From the NCBI GenBank assembly GCA_947493695.1, contig CANLSF010000010.1, positions 1 through 48,224 of the forward strand: DNA of 48,224 nt, written 5' to 3'. A program made the position numbers and the translations under genes. This DNA is from an uncultured Kiloniellaceae bacterium. Its GTDB lineage: Bacteria > Pseudomonadota > Alphaproteobacteria > Kiloniellales > Kiloniellaceae. The notes under the pieces are model-generated. The model saw only the letters and a list, made by a program, of their open reading frames with translations, did not search any database and was not told the DNA's origin. Position 1 is the stretch's first letter, and each line of letters begins with the position of its first letter. Shown here in pieces: positions 16,122 to 25,125 of this stretch.

Positions 16122-16436
16122 CTACTCTACAACAACAGTCATTTTCATTTTTGCGTGAATTCCGCAGCGCACTTTGAAGCGGCCATGTTCGTCGAACGTC
16201 AGAACCGATCCACTTCCAGGCTGTTGGATACCACCGTTGTAGCCCAGGTCTCTAATCTGGATATTGTGCTTCACCCGATCATCGTTCATGAACTCAATCG
16301 AATCGCCAACCGCCACAACAATTTCATCCCGGTCAAAGGCTTTGCCTTTTTGCGAAACCGTGTGATGTTCCGCGGCGAGCACGGCGAGGCTCCCACCAAG
16401 GACGCTGCAGATACAAAATGCAAATAGCCTGACCAT
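16122..16436 (-). CDS. Periplasmic cupredoxin (plastocyanin/pseudoazurin-like)
   Basis: The ATG at 16436 has AAGGAA nine bases upstream and starts a proper signal peptide (residues 1-22, ending LAA). The mature part is about 82 residues. Type 1 copper ligands are visible: His57 in VKHNI, then Cys91, His94 and Met97 in CGIHAKM. The short Cys-x2-His-x2-Met loop is that of plastocyanin/rusticyanin-like single-domain cupredoxins. It would carry single electrons in the periplasm. No partner oxidase or reductase is adjacent. A longer upstream frame exists but has no ribosome site. Confidence 0.85.
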   Translation of the reverse strand: MVRLFAFCICSVLGGSLAVLAAEHHTVSQKGKAFDRDEIVVAVGDSIEFMNDDRVKHNIQIRDLGYNGGIQQPGSGSVLTFDEHGRFKVRCGIHAKMKMTVVVE

Positions 16437-17028
16437 CGTCACGCATTCCTTCAGAGGTGGTGAACTCCGGACCCCAGGCAACTGGGTATCGCGCTGAGCG
16501 CACTCGGAGCTTTCTAAGGCGGCTGTGCAAGAGGTTCGCATGTCGCACTTCCGGTTTTTTTGACGCACCGCGCACATTTTCAGAGTTCTTGCAGGTCGGT
16601 AGAAAATGCACGTAACGGAAGTATCATTCTTAGTGAAACATTCTAAAGATCAGATTAAATTTCACGAAACTCGCCTTCTCAAACGCTACCATCAGACGCA
16701 CCTATTTTTCTGTAATCATCTGATAAGATTAATTTTTATATTGGTATTTAATACAAAAGCAGAAACTGGACGGGTGCTATTCCCGTTCTCCACCTCCCCT
16801 ACAGATTTTACGCGTTTAAAGTTTACACATCCGGACAGGCTGCAGAGGTTGTTATGCGCCTTGGATTCTAGTGAAATTCAGTTGAGCCTCTGGAGTGTCA
16901 TGCGCTTCGATTCCAGTTAAACTCCTGCGTCATCACGCAAGTGGCTTCTCGCAAAGCCGAGCGCGCACTTCACCGAACCAAGTGCTATGCGCCACTCACA
17001 AAGAATGATTGCCGACAGGACGGCCTCA
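16437..17028. other. Intergenic region before the racemase-like gene
   Basis: Nearly 600 bp lie between the divergent cupredoxin and racemase-like genes. The part from about 16600 to 16900 is AT-rich and has no convincing frame. Two small dyads stand out: GTATT-t-AATAC at 16744-16754 and TGCGT-catc-ACGCA at 16926-16939. Either could be an operator for the racemase-like gene. GntR-type regulators of TRAP loci often use TAC/GTA dyads, but none is encoded here. Confidence 0.45.
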
Positions 17029-17802
17029 ATGAAGATCTGGTATCAAAGCTACGTCGACTACGAGAACGGAAAATCCTACTGGGATGTGCTGGATCGACAT
17101 CTGAAGGAGATTGTCGCCCCCGATACCACAGTGGACATCAGAGGTATTACGCCATTCGATTCCTATGCGCATCCCCTAGTCGAGTTTCGCTGCGCCCGTG
17201 AAATGATCTGTAACGCCATCCAGGCGGAACGCGAGGGCTATGATGCGTTTGTCGTCGGACACTTTCAGGACGCCGGTCTCTATGAAGTGCGCGCAGCCGT
17301 CGACATACCGGTCATAGCCCTCGGCGAAGCCACGATGCTCTATTGCTGTCAACTTGGTCAGCGCATCGGCATCGTCACGATCAATCCCCGCTTTATTCCC
17401 TGGTTTCATCATCAGATCGGCAAGTATGGCCTGAAAGAACGGATCTCAGGCGTTCACGCCATGACCTTTGAACCGGGACAAATTCTTGAGGCCTATGCCT
17501 CCGCCGAGCGTGCGGATGAGGTCAAGGCGCTGTTCGAAGAACAGGCGAAACCCTTGGTCGCCCAGGGCACGGATGTATTGATCCCAGGTGGCGGCATTCC
17601 CATGCTGCTCTTCTCGAAGTTCCACAATCACCTTGTCGACGAAGCGCCAGTCATCAACGGCATCCCCATCGCGGTCAAAATGGCTGAGATGGCGGTCAGC
17701 CTGAAGCGCCTGACAGGCCAGAGCGTCAGTCGCGTATCGGATTACGCCAAGGCGCCGCCTGAAGTTATCGAAGAGTTCCTGACCCACCCAAAAGGTCTGT
17801 AA
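17029..17802 (+). CDS. Asp/Glu/hydantoin racemase-superfamily protein lacking both catalytic cysteines
   Basis: The ATG at 17029 has AGGA eight bases upstream and gives 257 residues; an earlier in-frame ATG is weaker. The two-domain fold is recognisable from VVGHFQDAGLYEVR and VLIPGGGIPML. These align with the positions where hydantoin and Asp/Glu racemases carry their two catalytic cysteines (CFGDPGL and GCAGM types). Here they are His78 and a glycine near 187-189. The remaining cysteines (55, 61, 106, 107) are elsewhere. Two-base racemisation is therefore unlikely; another chemistry or a binding role is possible. It is convergent with the TRAP transporter genes, 29 bp apart. Confidence 0.82.
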   Translation: MKIWYQSYVDYENGKSYWDVLDRHLKEIVAPDTTVDIRGITPFDSYAHPLVEFRCAREMICNAIQAEREGYDAFVVGHFQDAGLYEVRAAVDIPVIALGEATMLYCCQLGQRIGIVTINPRFIPWFHHQIGKYGLKERISGVHAMTFEPGQILEAYASAERADEVKALFEEQAKPLVAQGTDVLIPGGGIPMLLFSKFHNHLVDEAPVINGIPIAVKMAEMAVSLKRLTGQSVSRVSDYAKAPPEVIEEFLTHPKGL

Positions 17803-17831
17803 CGGGCACTCAGCAAGCGATGAAGATGGCT

Positions 17832-19169
17832 TTAGTCGCCGAGACTTGGCAACCAGAGCGCAATTTCCGGCCAGAAGATCAGAAGCCCGACCAATAGCAT
17901 GGAACAGGCCATGAAGGGTAAGGCCGCCACATAAATATCGCGCATGGTGGTGCCAGGTGCCGAGACCCCCTTCATCACAAAGAGCAACAGGCCGAAAGGC
18001 GGTGTGGTGAAGCTGATTTCCAGCGCGAGCAGCGTGATAACGCCGAACCAGATCAGATCAAAGCCCAGCGTTTCGGCCAGTGGAAAGAAGATCGGCACCG
18101 TTAGCAGCATCATGGAGAGCTGGTCCATGAACATGCCCAGGATCAATAGAATACCGAACATCACCAGGAGCATGACGATCGGATCCAGATCGAAACCGGT
18201 CGCAAAGCGGATCAACCCGGAGCTGGCGCCCGAGAATGCAAGCAACGCCGAAAAGGTCGCCGACCCAAAGATGATCAGCAGAGCCATCGTGGTGACGCGC
18301 AACGCCCCGGTGACCGACTTTACAAAATTATCCCAGGTCAATCGCCCATACAGGACCGCAAGGAGTAAAACACCTACGCAGCCAAAGGCCGCGGACTCTG
18401 AGGGCGTCGCCCAGCCATTCAGGATGAGAAGAATCACACCCACCACGATGGAAATCATCGGCAGAACATCGACAACAAGAAGGCGCGCGCGCTGCCCCCA
18501 ATTTGCGGCCTCGACTTCATAGGAAGGCGCTGCATCGGGATCAATCAGACACATGACCAGGATCAGGATCGCATAGAAACAAGCCAGTAGTAGTCCCGGA
18601 ACCACACCGGCGATCAGCAACTTACCGACATCGAGATTGGAAAGCGTCGCCAGAAGTACCGCCAGCGCAGAGGGCGGTATCAGCATGGCGAGGCCGCCGG
18701 TTCCAAGGATCGGCCCGATCGCCATATGTTTCTTGTAACCGCGCTTCTGCATTTCCGGAACCATCAGAGATCCCAGCAAAGCGGTCGATCCCATGGACGA
18801 GCCGGACAGAGTTGCGAAGGCCGTGCCGCCAGCAACGGTCACAAATGATAGGCGTCCCGGAAGGCGGCCCATCAAGCGATCGATCGCGCCAAACATCTTG
18901 TTGGCCAGACCGGTGTGAAAGAAAATCTCGCCCATCAACAGGAACATCGGCACAGGCATGAGATTGAAGGTTGAAACGGTCGGGATGGCATTGTTCGCCA
19001 ACTGCCCGATGCCCCGTGACATCTGCACGAAGATGCTGCCGTTGCCCCCCATGAAATAGGTCGCACCGATCATGTTCGCGGCCAGGAACGCCAGGGCGAC
19101 AGGAACGCCCAAAAACATGAAGCCCAGGATCAACGACAAAAGAAAGAGCAGTGCGTAGTACCACTCCAT
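17832..19169 (-). CDS. dctM: TRAP transporter large permease subunit (DctM-like)
   Basis: The 445-residue protein is hydrophobic throughout, with about twelve membrane segments, and has the DctM-type N-terminus (LILGFMFLGVPVALAFL) and GSSMGSTALLGSLMVPEM block. It is the sodium-coupled translocation subunit of a tripartite secondary importer. GGGAGG lies seven bases before the ATG. The order dctP-dctQ-dctM on the minus strand, with gaps of 85 and 36 bp, is classical. The solute is unknown; TRAP systems mostly take organic acids and related compounds. Confidence 0.95.
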   Translation of the reverse strand: MEWYYALLFLLSLILGFMFLGVPVALAFLAANMIGATYFMGGNGSIFVQMSRGIGQLANNAIPTVSTFNLMPVPMFLLMGEIFFHTGLANKMFGAIDRLMGRLPGRLSFVTVAGGTAFATLSGSSMGSTALLGSLMVPEMQKRGYKKHMAIGPILGTGGLAMLIPPSALAVLLATLSNLDVGKLLIAGVVPGLLLACFYAILILVMCLIDPDAAPSYEVEAANWGQRARLLVVDVLPMISIVVGVILLILNGWATPSESAAFGCVGVLLLAVLYGRLTWDNFVKSVTGALRVTTMALLIIFGSATFSALLAFSGASSGLIRFATGFDLDPIVMLLVMFGILLILGMFMDQLSMMLLTVPIFFPLAETLGFDLIWFGVITLLALEISFTTPPFGLLLFVMKGVSAPGTTMRDIYVAALPFMACSMLLVGLLIFWPEIALWLPSLGD

Positions 19170-19205
19170 CAGCCGCCCTCCCCGCGCAGACTGCGGCCGG
19201 CAGAC

Positions 19206-19700
19206 TTATTCATGCACGCCCGCCTCGCCCGAATGCAGTGTCGTGGGACCGAAGACGAACCTGGAAAATTGTACGGCCATCAGGCTGAAGCATATCGGCA
19301 TGGCGCCGAGCAGAAGCCATTTCGGCATATCAAGCGAACGCATGTCGGTATCGCCAAAACGATACGCCTTCAAGGTCGCCTCTGCGGTGTACCACACCAG
19401 AAAAACACAAATCACTATACAAAGGCCCGATACAATCCGGGAAAAGACCGGGGTGACACTGCTTGGCAGAAAAGCCGTAAACAACTCAATAAAAACGTGT
19501 CCTCTCAATCGCACCAGCCAAGGCGATGCCGCCATCGCGATGTAAAGAAGACCGTATTCGGAGAAGGTGAAGATGTGAGACGAGCCGGAAAATCCGAGCG
19601 TGCGCAGGGTTGCTTGCAAGACAATCGCAAACATCACTAAAACCAGGCCGACGCCGGCAAAAACAGCCAAAGCGTCGCAAATCCGATCAACCAGCCGCAT
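19206..19700 (-). CDS. dctQ: TRAP transporter small permease subunit (DctQ-like)
   Basis: The 164-residue protein has four membrane helices, and the second-helix region has the family's WLVRLRGHVFIELF motif. The ATG at 19700 is chosen because GGGGA lies five bases upstream; an in-frame TTG at 19712 lacks a ribosome site. DctQ subunits pair with DctM and are required for transport. It lies between the binding protein and the large permease. Confidence 0.93.
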   Translation of the reverse strand: MRLVDRICDALAVFAGVGLVLVMFAIVLQATLRTLGFSGSSHIFTFSEYGLLYIAMAASPWLVRLRGHVFIELFTAFLPSSVTPVFSRIVSGLCIVICVFLVWYTAEATLKAYRFGDTDMRSLDMPKWLLLGAMPICFSLMAVQFSRFVFGPTTLHSGEAGVHE

Positions 19701-19785
19701 TAAATTCCCCAACCCGGAAAGGCGGTGCCGGAACGCACCGCCTTCCTCCGGGACAACACACTAACGTCACGCTACCCGCGAGCGC

Positions 19786-20808
19786 CTATTCCTTGTAATA
19801 GAGCTTACGCAGCTTGTCGTAATTCTCCATGCCGCCCATTTTCTCCATGCGTTCCTTCATACGGCCCCAGGCTGCATCGTTGGCCATTGTGGCGTACTTC
19901 TCACCGGCTTCAGGGCTCATGGAAACGAATTTCATACCGCGCTTCTGCAGCTCTTCGGCATCCTTCGCGATATCAATCTGACGTGCGTCATACGACTTCT
20001 GTTCCCATTCAGCCACAACCTCCTGAATCAGCTTCTGTGATTCGGGTGAAAGGCTCTCCCAGGAATCCTTGTTGAAGATCACACCGATATCCGTGTTGTA
20101 GAACTTCGGGTCGATCCGATACTTGAGGAACTTGTCCCACTTCAGATCCAGAATACCGATCGAAGTCCAGGCGGCCGCGTCGACAACGCCCTTTTCAAGC
20201 GCCGCGTAGACTTCGGTCGCCTTCATGGAAGCCGTTGTCGCATTCAAAGCCTCGAAAAACGCATGATAAATCGGATTGTCGCGCAGCTTGACGCCGGTCA
20301 GGTCGATGACGCCATCCTCGCCGAACTTGAACTCTTTGGTGCTGTAAATGTGGAACCGCACGCCGCCGTCGATCCACCCAAGGTGTTTGACGTTAAAACG
20401 CTGCTGATGCGCCTGATCCATCAAAGCGGCGCCACCATTGGCACGCGCCTCCATCGGCGTGACCCGCGCAGCGACCATCGCATCGATCTCCGGCACCGAT
20501 GCACCGTAGAAACTACCCGGTGTATGGACCATATCGACGACGCCGTCGCGCACTGCTTGCGGTTGCTGGAACATACCGATGGCTTCGGGGCCGCCCCGGA
20601 CCTGAATTTCGACGATGCCTTCGCCACGCGCGTTGATATCGTCAACCATCGCCAGGAATGTCTTGGTGTAGACCAGGAATCCCGGAAAAGCGTGAACGGC
20701 ACTGACCTTATCGACCGCGAGGGCTGAGCCGGACGCCAAAACCGAAGCCAGACCCGCCGCAGTGGCAAGTCCCAAGGCTTTCTTTGCTACCCTACGTAAA
20801 TCTCTCAT
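19786..20808 (-). CDS. dctP: TRAP transporter substrate-binding protein (DctP-like)
   Basis: The 340-residue protein has a Sec signal peptide (about residues 1-31, ending GSALA) followed by a typical DctP two-lobe domain. It has the QPQAVRDGVVDMVHTPGSF segment, and the conserved arginine region for a ligand carboxylate lies near the GVKLRDNP motif. It captures the solute in the periplasm for DctQM. An AGGTGA site precedes the ATG. It follows the EthD-like gene on the same strand after 187 bp, so it may have its own promoter. Confidence 0.94.
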   Translation of the reverse strand: MRDLRRVAKKALGLATAAGLASVLASGSALAVDKVSAVHAFPGFLVYTKTFLAMVDDINARGEGIVEIQVRGGPEAIGMFQQPQAVRDGVVDMVHTPGSFYGASVPEIDAMVAARVTPMEARANGGAALMDQAHQQRFNVKHLGWIDGGVRFHIYSTKEFKFGEDGVIDLTGVKLRDNPIYHAFFEALNATTASMKATEVYAALEKGVVDAAAWTSIGILDLKWDKFLKYRIDPKFYNTDIGVIFNKDSWESLSPESQKLIQEVVAEWEQKSYDARQIDIAKDAEELQKRGMKFVSMSPEAGEKYATMANDAAWGRMKERMEKMGGMENYDKLRKLYYKE

Positions 20809-20995
20809 ATCTCACCTACCCTGTGTGTTGCTCTTTTCCCGCTGGTCGCGTTGCCCGTTGTGTTCCAGGTCTAAAGCGTCGATCAGCCGCGAGATGATGC
20901 ATGGCTGAATACCTGGACGCAAGGCTTTGAAAACCGGAAACACATTCAGGATGGATCACCTTCACCCCCCTATCGTTGTATTAGCTGTCCCGGAG

Positions 20996-21745
20996 TTAAT
21001 CTCCAGCTTTACCCAACAGCCTATCCCTGCGCATGGCGTGATGGGTCGAGTGTCCGAAGGGGGGAAACTGCGCAGAATCCGCCTTGAGCGCAGCGACAAC
21101 GTCGGATTGCAATGCAGCGTTCAAATGCTCAACATCATCAAACACGACCTCATTTATCAGCGTAATCTCCGATAGCGGAAGCCCATCGGCTTGGAATTCT
21201 TGCGGCAGATAACAAAAAACATTCCGGACCGCTGGAAGGCGCCCCAGGATCGGCGGGTGATTCGCAGTGTAAAAGTCCTGAAATGCGCCCTCATCCGGCA
21301 TTGGACCGTAATAGCGGACAAGAAACGACAGACCAGCCCGCCTTGGTGCGACCGAATCACTTCCGGAGATTGGGAAGGGCAAGGATCGGAACAGGCCAAG
21401 CGTCACCGAATTACCGGAAAGCAAACTTCTTGGTGCCTGAACGCAAAGCTGCTGAAACACGTCATCTTGGACCAAAGCCTTAAGCGACGCGACCTCCGTG
21501 CTCGAAAACTCCAGGACGGCTGCAGGCGCCGGACCATCGTCGAAGAGATGAATGTCCTCAGGTTCGGGAAGAAAGAGATCAAGAGTAATGCATGATTTTC
21601 CAAGCCCCGGGTCACGAGCGAAAACTTCCCGAAAATGTTCTTCCAGTAGCTGCGACTGCGCGCAACTCCCTTCGCAGAAAACAAACAAACTATAGCTCAA
21701 GATCACACCATCATTTCGCAATGCATGCGAGGCGGTGGATTTCAT
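20996..21745 (-). CDS. Protein with two EthD-like (dimeric alpha-beta barrel) repeats
   Basis: The 249-residue protein appears to hold two ferredoxin-like halves. The first begins near residue 14 (VILSYSLFVF). The second is near residue 135 and reads GLSFLVRYYGPMPDEGAF, then FYTANHPPILGRLPAVRNVFCYLP. The second is the EthD/monooxygenase-like pattern in which a short strand, an Asp/Glu-Phe helix and an H.P....LP turn occur. A GTG at 21706 (residue 14) would start directly at the first half and may be the true start. EthD-like proteins accompany degradation clusters; their chemistry is mostly undefined. It lies between the TRAP genes and the divergent dehydrogenases. Confidence 0.65.
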   Translation of the reverse strand: MKSTASHALRNDGVILSYSLFVFCEGSCAQSQLLEEHFREVFARDPGLGKSCITLDLFLPEPEDIHLFDDGPAPAAVLEFSSTEVASLKALVQDDVFQQLCVQAPRSLLSGNSVTLGLFRSLPFPISGSDSVAPRRAGLSFLVRYYGPMPDEGAFQDFYTANHPPILGRLPAVRNVFCYLPQEFQADGLPLSEITLINEVVFDDVEHLNAALQSDVVAALKADSAQFPPFGHSTHHAMRRDRLLGKAGD

Positions 21746-21856
21746 CGTGCCGCGCCACCACCATGCGGAATAAACAGTCTATCGTAGAAATGACTTCTTG
21801 CATCCAGGTTCCCCTCTCTGCTGATCTTTACGGGACTGGAAAGTGAGGGGTTCGAT

Positions 21857-22942
21857 ATGGAAATTGCGGTTCTCGGCGGCGGCAACGGCTCACATGCCGC
21901 GGCCCTGGATTTAACCGAGCAAGGACACCGGGTCCGCTTCTGGCGACGTAATGCCCGCGCGGTCAAGGACTTAAACGAAGCCGGCAATAGACTTAAGCTC
22001 AAGGACAGTCGCGGCGAACGGAACATCGAGATCGGAGTCGTTACCGCCGATATCGGCGAAGCCGTCGAGGGTGCCGCTCTGATTGTCTGCCCGGCACCGG
22101 CGACAGCCCAACATGACATTGCTGCGGCCTTGGCCCCTCACCTGCGCGATGATCAGGTTGTCTTTCTGCCACCCGGCAGTTTCGGCAGCTACCTGATGGC
22201 CAAGGAGCTTCGGGCGTCAGGTAACCAGGCACGCGTGGCCTTTGCCGAAGCCGGGACTTTGCCCTACCTCACCCGCAAACACGGTGAATTAAAAATTGCG
22301 ATTACGACCCGCGCCTCCCGCCTGCCGACGGGCGTCTTTCCACTCAGCCTGCGCGCGCATGCGCTGAAGGTGATCCGCGAGGCCTTTCCCGCCGTCGAAG
22401 ATGCCGGTGACGGGTTGTCCGGTGCCCTGATGAATGCGGGCCCGATCATCCATCCACCGCTCATCCTGATGAATGCCGGCCCCATTGAACATTTTGAGCA
22501 TTGGGACATTCACAACGAAGGCACCCAGCCCGCGATCCGGCGTGTGACAACACGTCTGGACGGCGAACGCATGGCGGTGCGCGAAGCGCTCGGTTACGGC
22601 GCGCCGCATTTTCCGCTGGCCGATCACTACGACGATGCCCGTGAAGAATGGATGTATGGCAACGCAGCCCACGACAAACTGGTGGACTCCGAGGATTGGC
22701 GGGAAGACCTGGTGCTGACCGAACACCGTTACATGCGTGAAGACGTGGCGACGGGCCTGGCATTCCTGGTCTCCGTCGCTGATTGGGCTGGTGTTTCCGC
22801 ACCGACGGCAACGGGATTACTCGCGATTGGATCAGCCGTCTGTGATGATGATTTCAGGGTAACAGGCCGGACTTTGGAATCGCTCGACCTGGCGGCTCTC
22901 GACCGGACTGCAATGACGCGTCTTCTGGAAGAAGGTGTCTGA
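21857..22942 (+). CDS. NAD(P)-dependent opine (octopine/nopaline)-dehydrogenase-family protein
   Basis: The 361-residue protein begins with a Rossmann motif (IAVLGGGNGSHAAALDL). Its second half is the octopine/nopaline dehydrogenase domain, with the paired NAGPIIHPPLILMNAGPIEH region and the conserved histidine just after it. Family members reductively join, or oxidatively split, amino acids and 2-oxo acids. GAGGGG lies six bases before the ATG. It is divergent from the EthD-like gene and almost fused to the following dehydrogenase gene (1 bp apart). With an aminotransferase nearby, amino-acid-derived substrates are plausible. Substrate and direction are unknown. Confidence 0.88.
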   Translation: MEIAVLGGGNGSHAAALDLTEQGHRVRFWRRNARAVKDLNEAGNRLKLKDSRGERNIEIGVVTADIGEAVEGAALIVCPAPATAQHDIAAALAPHLRDDQVVFLPPGSFGSYLMAKELRASGNQARVAFAEAGTLPYLTRKHGELKIAITTRASRLPTGVFPLSLRAHALKVIREAFPAVEDAGDGLSGALMNAGPIIHPPLILMNAGPIEHFEHWDIHNEGTQPAIRRVTTRLDGERMAVREALGYGAPHFPLADHYDDAREEWMYGNAAHDKLVDSEDWREDLVLTEHRYMREDVATGLAFLVSVADWAGVSAPTATGLLAIGSAVCDDDFRVTGRTLESLDLAALDRTAMTRLLEEGV

Positions 22943-22943
22943 T

Positions 22944-23927
22944 ATGAACGAGAAACCGGTCATTGCCGCCGTCGGCGCAGGACGCATGGGCCGGGGCATT
23001 GCCATTGCCTTTGCTTATGCCGGGCATTCGGTAAGGCTCATCGATGTGAAGCCACGCGACGAAGGAGGGTTTGCGGCGTTACAGGAAGCCGCGACTTCGG
23101 AGATCGCCGCAACGCTTACGATGATGGCGGGTTTCGGCATGCTGCAGCCATCGGACATCCAGAGTATTGCGCAAAGAGTGAGCTATCATCCGGTATCAGC
23201 TTGCGCAGCCGCCCTGTCAGACGTCGAGGTCATTTTCGAGGGCGTGCCGGAGACACTCGATGCGAAACGCGAGGCCTTCGCGCTAATCTCAAAGCATGCG
23301 GGTAGCGATGCCATTGTCGCCTCGACAACTTCGACGATCCTCTCCAATGACCTGCAGGCATTTGTCTCGTCTCCTGGCCGTTTCCTGAATGCGCACTGGC
23401 TCAACCCGGCATTTCTGGTGCCCCTGGTGGAGCTCTCTCCAGGCGCCGATACGGATCCAGCCGTAACTGAACAGCTCAAAGCGCTCCTGGAAGCCATCGG
23501 CAAGGTGCCTGTAGTCTGCAGCGCTAGCCCCGGCTACATCGTGCCCCGCATCCAGGCGCTGGCCATGAACGAAGCCGCAAGGATGGTCGAGGAAGGCGTC
23601 GCCTCTGCCGAGGACATCGACAAGGCGACGAAATACGGCTTTGGGTTCCGCTTCGCCGTTCTGGGTCTGCTTGAGTTTATCGACTGGGGTGGCGGCGACA
23701 TTCTCTATTATGCCAGCCGCTACATGCGCGGTGCCACAGGCGAAGACCGCTTTTCATCGCCACCGATCATCGAACGCAACATGGAGGAAGGCCGCATCGG
23801 GCTTAGAACGCAGCAAGGCTTTATGGACTATACTGGAATGGACGTTCCCGCCTATCAGCAAGAACGGCTTGCCGCCTTCGTCGCCATGTTGCGCCATCTG
23901 GATAAGATGCCGGTACCGGGTAAGTAG
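22944..23927 (+). CDS. 3-hydroxyacyl-CoA-dehydrogenase-family NAD-dependent dehydrogenase
   Basis: The ATG at 22944 has GAAGG eight bases upstream and gives 327 residues; a GTG at 22935 overlapping the upstream stop is less likely. The N-terminal Rossmann motif is AAVGAGRMGRGIAIAFAYAGHS. The catalytic histidine is in LNAHWLNPAFLVPLVELSPG, where HWLNP replaces the HFFNP of classical fatty-acid enzymes. That variant occurs in stand-alone members such as carnitine, gulonate or hydroxybutyrate dehydrogenases. It is likely cotranscribed with the opine-type enzyme. The substrate need not be a CoA ester. Confidence 0.88.
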   Translation: MNEKPVIAAVGAGRMGRGIAIAFAYAGHSVRLIDVKPRDEGGFAALQEAATSEIAATLTMMAGFGMLQPSDIQSIAQRVSYHPVSACAAALSDVEVIFEGVPETLDAKREAFALISKHAGSDAIVASTTSTILSNDLQAFVSSPGRFLNAHWLNPAFLVPLVELSPGADTDPAVTEQLKALLEAIGKVPVVCSASPGYIVPRIQALAMNEAARMVEEGVASAEDIDKATKYGFGFRFAVLGLLEFIDWGGGDILYYASRYMRGATGEDRFSSPPIIERNMEEGRIGLRTQQGFMDYTGMDVPAYQQERLAAFVAMLRHLDKMPVPGK

Positions 23928-23942
23928 GGGCTGCTGCGTGTC

Positions 23943-25037
23943 CTACTGGTTCAGAAAACGCTCAACCGACTGAACCAGCAGAGAATTGTGCTCCGGCAGC
24001 GAAAGCGAAAAGCGGACATAGCGCTCCAACCCCTTTTCCCGCGTGCGATTGACGATGATCCCGGCATCATCGAAGAGATGCATCACCAGCGCCTCGGCCC
24101 GATCCGGATCATTGTCACCAAGTGTGATCAGCATGAAGTTCGTTTGACTTGGCAGGCAGCTGACGCCAAGAGCCGTAAGCTCGGCAGCAACCCGTCCCCG
24201 TTCAGAAAGAATCTGGTCAATGCGTGCTTGCACCAGCTCGGGCTCACAGAGCGAAGCAAGAGCAGCCGCCTGAGCCACCGCGTTGACGCTTCCCATACCG
24301 CGTGCGGCATAGAGCGCAGGAATCATCCATTCCGGCGCATGACACCAGCCGACTCTCAGTCCCGCCAATCCGTATGCCTTGGAGAAGGTACGTGTCACGA
24401 TGACGTTTTCAAAGCGATTGGCCAGCCCATGTATCTGCGCACAGTAGTCAAATCCGGTAAACTCACCGTAGGCGAGATCAATAACCAGAACCACGTCGCT
24501 GGGCATTTGGTCGGCCAGCCTCACGAGTTCACGCTCCGGCAACATGGTCGCCGTCGGGTTGTTGGGGTTTGCCAGGAAAACGAGTCGGGTTTTGGGTCCT
24601 ATTGCCGCGAGAAGCCCGTCAACATCCGTTGTGTAGTCCTTCTCGGGAACCTTCGTCAGCTCCGCATCAAGGCGGTTAGCGATAATCGCGAACTGGATGT
24701 AGCCAAATTCTGAGATGACGATTTCATCACCCGCACGGACGAAGTTACGGGCGATGACGTCCAGCAGTTCCTCGGAACCGTTGCCGCAAACAATCGTCTC
24801 CGGATTCAAACCATTTCGCGCGCCAATCTCTTCCCGCAGTGCCTGGCATGTAGGGTTGCCATAGAAATTCGCCTTTCGGGTCGCGTCATCAATTGCCGCA
24901 GCAACCTCCGGCGACGGCCCGAAGGGCACTTCGTTGAAGCTCATGTTGATAAGCGGGAGCCCCCTGGGTTGAGCACGGGAGATCCGTGCTCGAACAGGCA
25001 AAGGCGAAATGTATCCCTGCGGACGCTTCTGTGACAT
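23943..25037 (-). CDS. PLP-dependent class I/II aminotransferase (HisC-like)
   Basis: The 364-residue protein follows the histidinol-phosphate aminotransferase pattern. NPNNPT lies at residues 157-162, Asp187 and Tyr190 are in VIDLAYGEF, and the PLP-binding lysine is Lys220 in TRTFSKAYGLAGLRVGW. It is convergent with the dehydrogenase pair, only 15 bp away. HisC paralogues outside his operons act on varied amino or keto acids (aromatic, imidazole or phosphonate compounds). Given its neighbours it probably serves the local catabolic route, but a role in histidine or aromatic amino acid synthesis cannot be excluded. Confidence 0.9.
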   Translation of the reverse strand: MSQKRPQGYISPLPVRARISRAQPRGLPLINMSFNEVPFGPSPEVAAAIDDATRKANFYGNPTCQALREEIGARNGLNPETIVCGNGSEELLDVIARNFVRAGDEIVISEFGYIQFAIIANRLDAELTKVPEKDYTTDVDGLLAAIGPKTRLVFLANPNNPTATMLPERELVRLADQMPSDVVLVIDLAYGEFTGFDYCAQIHGLANRFENVIVTRTFSKAYGLAGLRVGWCHAPEWMIPALYAARGMGSVNAVAQAAALASLCEPELVQARIDQILSERGRVAAELTALGVSCLPSQTNFMLITLGDNDPDRAEALVMHLFDDAGIIVNRTREKGLERYVRFSLSLPEHNSLLVQSVERFLNQ

Positions 25038-25125
25038 GCCGACCTTGCTCGTTCTGCGGTGCCCTGATTGAGAGGCGATAAATACTCACCTTCGGCACTA
25101 TCACAATAAGCAGGGACAGGCCAGA

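Noticed and set aside
20864-20917. TCCAGGT/ACCTGGA dyad with 40-base spacer upstream of dctP
   Set aside because: The arms are short and far apart; such a pair is expected by chance.
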